Part shown: positions 60,051-64,000 of the stretch, piece after piece
Numbering within the stretch: position 1 is the first letter of the stretch
Layout of the letters: the number at the start of each line of letters is the position of its first letter
Source: Spodoptera frugiperda
Taxonomy: Eukaryota; Arthropoda; Insecta; Lepidoptera; Noctuidae
Length of the DNA: 64,000 bases
Direction: 5' to 3'
Assembly: GCF_023101765.2 (NCBI RefSeq)
Contig: NC_064239.1
Coordinates: 868,001-932,000, forward strand
Position numbers and translations under genes: made by a program
Notes under the pieces: generated by a model
The model's database searches: none
What the model was told of the DNA's origin: nothing
What the model saw: the letters and a program-made list of their open reading frames with translations, nothing else

Positions 60051-60439
60051 ATCGAAAGTGTTTTCTTTAATATTACAGTTATTAAATTATTTGAAGGAAC
60101 TCTCACTGTTTATTTTTTTGTTTAATAAAGTTTTCTTTCCTGTAAACTAAGGATAATGTATGTTATGTATCTCAGATGTTTTATTTGTTTTTCATTTCGA
60201 TTAAGCGAATACATAACAATAGAATTTTTAGCTCGACTCCCAAGTTCTAAGTACTAAGTAAGTGGGATGTAGTTGTACCTGAAGTACAGTTAGTTGTTAG
60301 ATCTTCTAACTACAGTTAGGACAGTACTACAATGAGTCTAGCTGTTTCAAGGTCGACATTAAGCCTACATTAGGACAGAACTTGTCTAAAACTTCTGCCG
60401 GATTGTCCCCTATAGGATAGGTAGTACAGTAGTCATAAG

Positions 60440-60600
60440 TAGACGTGATCGTCTGCGGAAGAATTTCGTTTCCCGTACCCTCGTACCCACGTGTGAGACG
60501 GGATACCGGGGTGGGTTTTAATCATTTAATCAGTAAGAGTCTGATAGTCCCTTTCGTGCTCCCCAGGCGAGAGGGCTCAATGAGGATTTTCCACATTAAA
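60440..60600 (+). repeat. Dispersed repeat, copy 2 of the 49.6-kb family
   Basis: GTCTGCGGAAGAATTTCGTT, CCCACGTGTGAGACGGGATA and CCCCAGGCGAGAGGGCTCAA match 49735-49860. Confidence 0.6.
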
Positions 60601-60652
60601 CTAAAAAGGTAGTTAATCACGTAAAAGTGAATTAACCCTGTTTATTTAGAGG

Positions 60653-60747
60653 TGAGATTTTCGAAAAACCGAAATAAGCCCAGTAATCCTCTGCTCGACC
60701 CAGAAATCGAGCCCCAGACTACCAGACGCTCGACCAACGAGGCAGTA
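60653..60747 (-). mobile_element. tRNA-headed SINE, head fragment
   Basis: The minus strand starts ACTGCCTCGTTGGTCGAGCG and has a degenerate B box (GGCTCGATTTCTGG). It is truncated after about 95 bases. Same family as 47590-47873. Confidence 0.65.
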
Positions 60748-61124
60748 TAAAACAATTATTATCTTTTAAGCTTTTTGAAAATATAAATTATGAAAAACAT
60801 AAAGAGCCAACGAAATTTATGAGTGAATCTATCTTTATTTTTATTTTATCTTTTGAAATAGATATTTTGTTTACCAAGATTACTGGAGTAAGATGTAACT
60901 ATTGACGTGCACAATATAAACGAGTAGCATCATCGATTATAGCAAAATAGTAAACAATTATCCAATAATAAACAATGTCGTACATACGTTATGAAACTAA
61001 CGTCAATATTTATATACTGACGATGGAGGTTATTGTTAAAAACGGAAACGTTATTTAATGTTTTTAAGAAAATATAATCAAACCGTAGTTTCTTCGAAGA
61101 ATACAAGTAACAGATTAATTAGAT

Positions 61125-61400
61125 GTGGAAGAGCCATGCTTCGGCACGAATAGGCTGCCTCGACCGGAGTAATAACAGGGCCTTACATACAACTGACGAG
61201 AAACAACGCTTGCGTAGTGTTTCATTGTGGTGAGTGAGGTTACTGAAGGCCCAATTAACTCCCTTCCCAATCGTCCCAATCCTCAACAATCCTTAATTTC
61301 CTAAAAAGACCGGCAACGCACTTGTAATGCCTCTGGCGCCGATTGTTGACTATCAGGTGATCCGTTTGCTTGTTTACTGGCCTATTCCATAAATAATTAC
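61125..61400 (+). repeat. Copy of the 'GAGAGCCATGCTTNGGCACG' repeat family
   Basis: AGAGCCATGCTTCGGCACGA, TCGACCGGAGTAATAACAGG, GTGAGTGAGGTTACTGAAGG, AGACCGGCAACGCACTTGTA and CTATCAGGTGATCCG are in the same order as at 48690. Confidence 0.7.
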
Positions 61401-61977
61401 AATACCTCTCCGCCAGGTATGTAAAATTTTCATGGACATAACATTTTTATTTGTATTTTTTTCCGTTTTTTGTGTGATGTATTTTAGTTTGTACTACTGT
61501 ATTTTTTTGTTTTATATCTTGGCAATCATGGCAATATTACTGAATAAATGCATTTCTTTCTTTTTTAATAATTGTTTTAAAACAAACAAACATACATATT
61601 TATAATTTTAACATAAAAAGCTATCTATCACTGCCCCAATTAACATTGATCTTTACACTTAATCTAAATATTTTGTTTAATATTACATTTGCAGATTCAA
61701 GGTCGAATTATCTATTATCACTGTAATATAATATCTAATTTTATATTTAAATATACCTAATTGTTTATCAACATTCCATAGTCCAACCGATAAAAATACT
61801 GACGCATGACGATGTTCAGAAGTCGTAGTTTATTAGTGGTCGTGCCTCTTAAATGTCACAGTGTGAACAAGGCTTAGTCTACTTATAAACTTTGTTAAGA
61901 ATTAGCCACTTCACATAATAGCTATTCCCATTCCTGCCGTACTTTTGTGTCTTTCATCCGACATCTGCATCCAGTAC
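61401..61977. other. AT-rich intergenic sequence
   Basis: I see no gene, RNA or repeat copy here beyond homopolymer runs. Confidence 0.5.
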
Positions 61978-62085
61978 TTACCCGAAGCTGCGGACTGCCT
62001 AGCAGGTTACCGGTGCTCTGGCTCGAGAAGTAGGAACGGGATATTTTGAGTCAGTAAGAGTCTGACACTCCCTCTCGTCTCCAGT
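61978..62085 (+). repeat. Copy of the GTCAGTAAGAGTCTGAC family
   Basis: CGAAGCTGCGGACTGCCTAG, GTTACCGGTGCTCTGGCTCG and AGTCAGTAAGAGTCTGACAC follow the order of 23878-24035, truncated at the right. Confidence 0.65.
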
Positions 62086-63169
62086 ACTTCTGATAATATA
62101 GCCCACACAATGCATTTTCGTCTACAAATACCAAATTTCACTCACATTTCGGCCAAAACCGTACTTCAAATCATCATGAAGGTAATAATTCAACGTGCTT
62201 TAAACTAAATCATGCGCTCCAGTCCTATCTATCGCTATAAATACATACGAAGACACCGTCCTATTACTCAAAAACAAATGAATAGCGTTCTCAGCTCAGG
62301 TCACGCTAAAGGGGTCAAGCAATTCCCCCCCTAAGACCCACAAAGGGGCCTCGCAAAGCCATGTAAACAAGTTGACTACGCATCAGAATGCCTTTTAGGG
62401 CTCAGAGAGGCTTATTTCAGGAATATACTTCGTTACTCCGCCGAGTTATTCGGTATTCTTTGCATTTTTATATTTAGTTGGGGTCTAGGCATGGATATTG
62501 TTGAAGGAATCTTATTTTTGTGATGAAATTTATGTTTTCTTCTTCTTTATTTAGGTAAAGTAAATAAGTAAAAGGGTTATTTTACATGACTGATGAGAGA
62601 TTTTGGTTTAATTTCCATTTTATCATAAAAACCGCTTAAACATCACGCAGGAGGCTATAGTTGAGTCTGCCCAGTGAATGACAGAAGCCTCAACTTATAT
62701 ATACATTATACATTAATATGCTGACCACTGCCTATCGCTCGGGAATAATACAGACAGAATTACAACGGAATACAAAATTACCAGTAACACCACGGATTCC
62801 CAAATCCACTTAATTTACGGGAAAAATAACCTCAAGGTCAAGGTTAGAAACTAATTTATACCGTAAACCCTACATTGCTGAACTTATAAACTACGCATTT
62901 CGTGGGTAAAAATAACGTTACTAATGAACGTAAGACCAATTAGGTAATTCTTTATTTTTATTTATAGAAAAGTATTTGTTTTGTAATGAAATTGTGGCGT
63001 CATTTGAAGCCACATTTTTCCTGAAAAATGTTGTCTTTGGCTCATACTGGCAACGGATTGGAAATACTTTATGAACCCGGGTTTCTCCCAAAACCGTGAT
63101 CAATAAAATAATGATCGATGAGCAACAGCATTCATAAAAAAATCGGAGAACCAACTATTTGCAAACAAG
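62086..63169. other. Intergenic sequence, nothing supported
   Basis: A little higher in GC near 62.3-62.45 kb, but with no coding frame, hairpin or repeat copy that I can identify. Confidence 0.45.
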
Positions 63170-63450
63170 TTAAGTGTGGGAGAGCCATGCTTTGGCACGA
63201 ATGGGCACACGAATCGACCGAAGTAATACCTCGGCCTCACAGAAAATCGACGTGAAAGAATGTTTGCGTTGTGTGAGTTCGGTTACTTTAGGCTCAATTA
63301 CCCCCCTTCCCAATCCCCAATTCCACCCCTAAATTCCTAACCCCAAAAAGGCCGGTACCGCACTTGTAATGCCTCTGGTGTTTTGGCTGTTCATGGGCGG
63401 CTACGATTGCTTACCATCAGGCTCGTTTACCGGCTTATACTATTAAAAAA
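63170..63450 (+). repeat. Copy of the 'GAGAGCCATGCTTNGGCACG' repeat family
   Basis: GTGGGAGAGCCATGCTTTGG, AATCGACCGAAGTAATACC, AAAAGGCCGGTACCGCACTT and TTGCTTACCATCAGGCTCG match 48690-48990, with an insertion of CACAC-type bases near 63205. Confidence 0.7.
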
Positions 63451-64000
63451 ATCTAAATCGCGCCAGCTAACACGAAATTAAGTGCGCTCATACAATAACA
63501 ATGCAGTAGATCGCGTACTAAATATAAAGCGATCGCTAATGTAAATATTTTTAGCAGTGCTCCTTATCTACAGTATGTGTATTATGTATACAAGAGTACG
63601 CGTGCACTTACATATAGTTTACATTAAAACAAAACTAATCATGTTTACATCGAGTTACGCGTTTTATCAAAATTTCGTACAATAAAGCTGTGTTCAGAAC
63701 GAAAATGGATTTTATTTTTATTGTGTTTAATGTTATTTTTCAATGCAGTGACAAAAGTATTTGCATAATGTATGAAGTAATGTTTTGGACTTGTCCTGAT
63801 AATTTTTATATATTTTTATATTTGCGGTCAAAAATTGTAGACCACACTGTAGTTATGGTCTATAATTTTAATACAGTAATATTTCCGAAGTATCCCTTTT
63901 TGGGCACCGTATAAGTACTTAATCTACTTACATAATGACAGATAACATTGTTTTAAATAGTATTCAAAATACAAAAGGCAGTTTAGGCAGAAATACAACA
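63451..64000. other. Right edge, nothing supported
   Basis: AT-rich. A 74-codon plus-strand frame at 63690-63914 is hydrophobic and has no family features, so I do not call it a gene. Confidence 0.45.

Overview
This window is AT-rich animal nuclear DNA and almost certainly lepidopteran, probably a moth. The reasons are a multi-exon ABC transporter with GT-AG introns, dense interspersed repeats of the kinds seen in moths and butterflies (short Helitron-like elements ending in CTAG, TTAA-flanked MITEs, tRNA-headed SINEs, CR1/Jockey-like LINEs with short tandem 3' tails), and no bacterial gene organisation. The species assignment is inference; no database could be searched.

The one well-supported host gene is on the minus strand at 681-28106. 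It is a complete ABCG half-transporter of the ABCG1/ABCG4 type. Eight coding exons (30, 185, 306, 575, 198, 399, 101 and 501 bases) join with matching phases at every junction into 2295 bases, or 764 codons plus a stop. Exons 2-8 rest on protein similarity and splice sites. The 10-codon first exon at 28077-28106 rests on splice phase, an ATG and a candidate initiator only. The protein runs nucleotide-binding domain, long serine-rich linker, six-helix membrane domain. Two large introns (11.6 kb and 9.5 kb) hold mainly repeats plus two unassigned reading frames.

From 28.3 kb to the right edge I see no convincing host gene. Main items: a 1745-bp TIR element with TA target duplication at 40784-42528 that keeps only a PHD-finger tail of its presumed transposase; two GC-rich promoter-like islands at 45.9-46.6 kb; a repeat-dense zone from 47 to 54 kb; an almost perfect 164-bp inverted repeat at 53152-53539; a 3-kb 5'-truncated, frameshifted LINE at 54272-57280 with a second 3' fragment at 59757-60050; a 147-bp TTAA-flanked MITE at 58269-58415; and further SINE-like copies to the end.

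The most interesting objects are the long hairpin, the PHD-only transposon derivative with its repeated subterminal motifs, the recurring CTAG-ended elements, and an unassigned protein-like frame broken by stops at 9631-10020. I did not find a clearly new multi-gene system.
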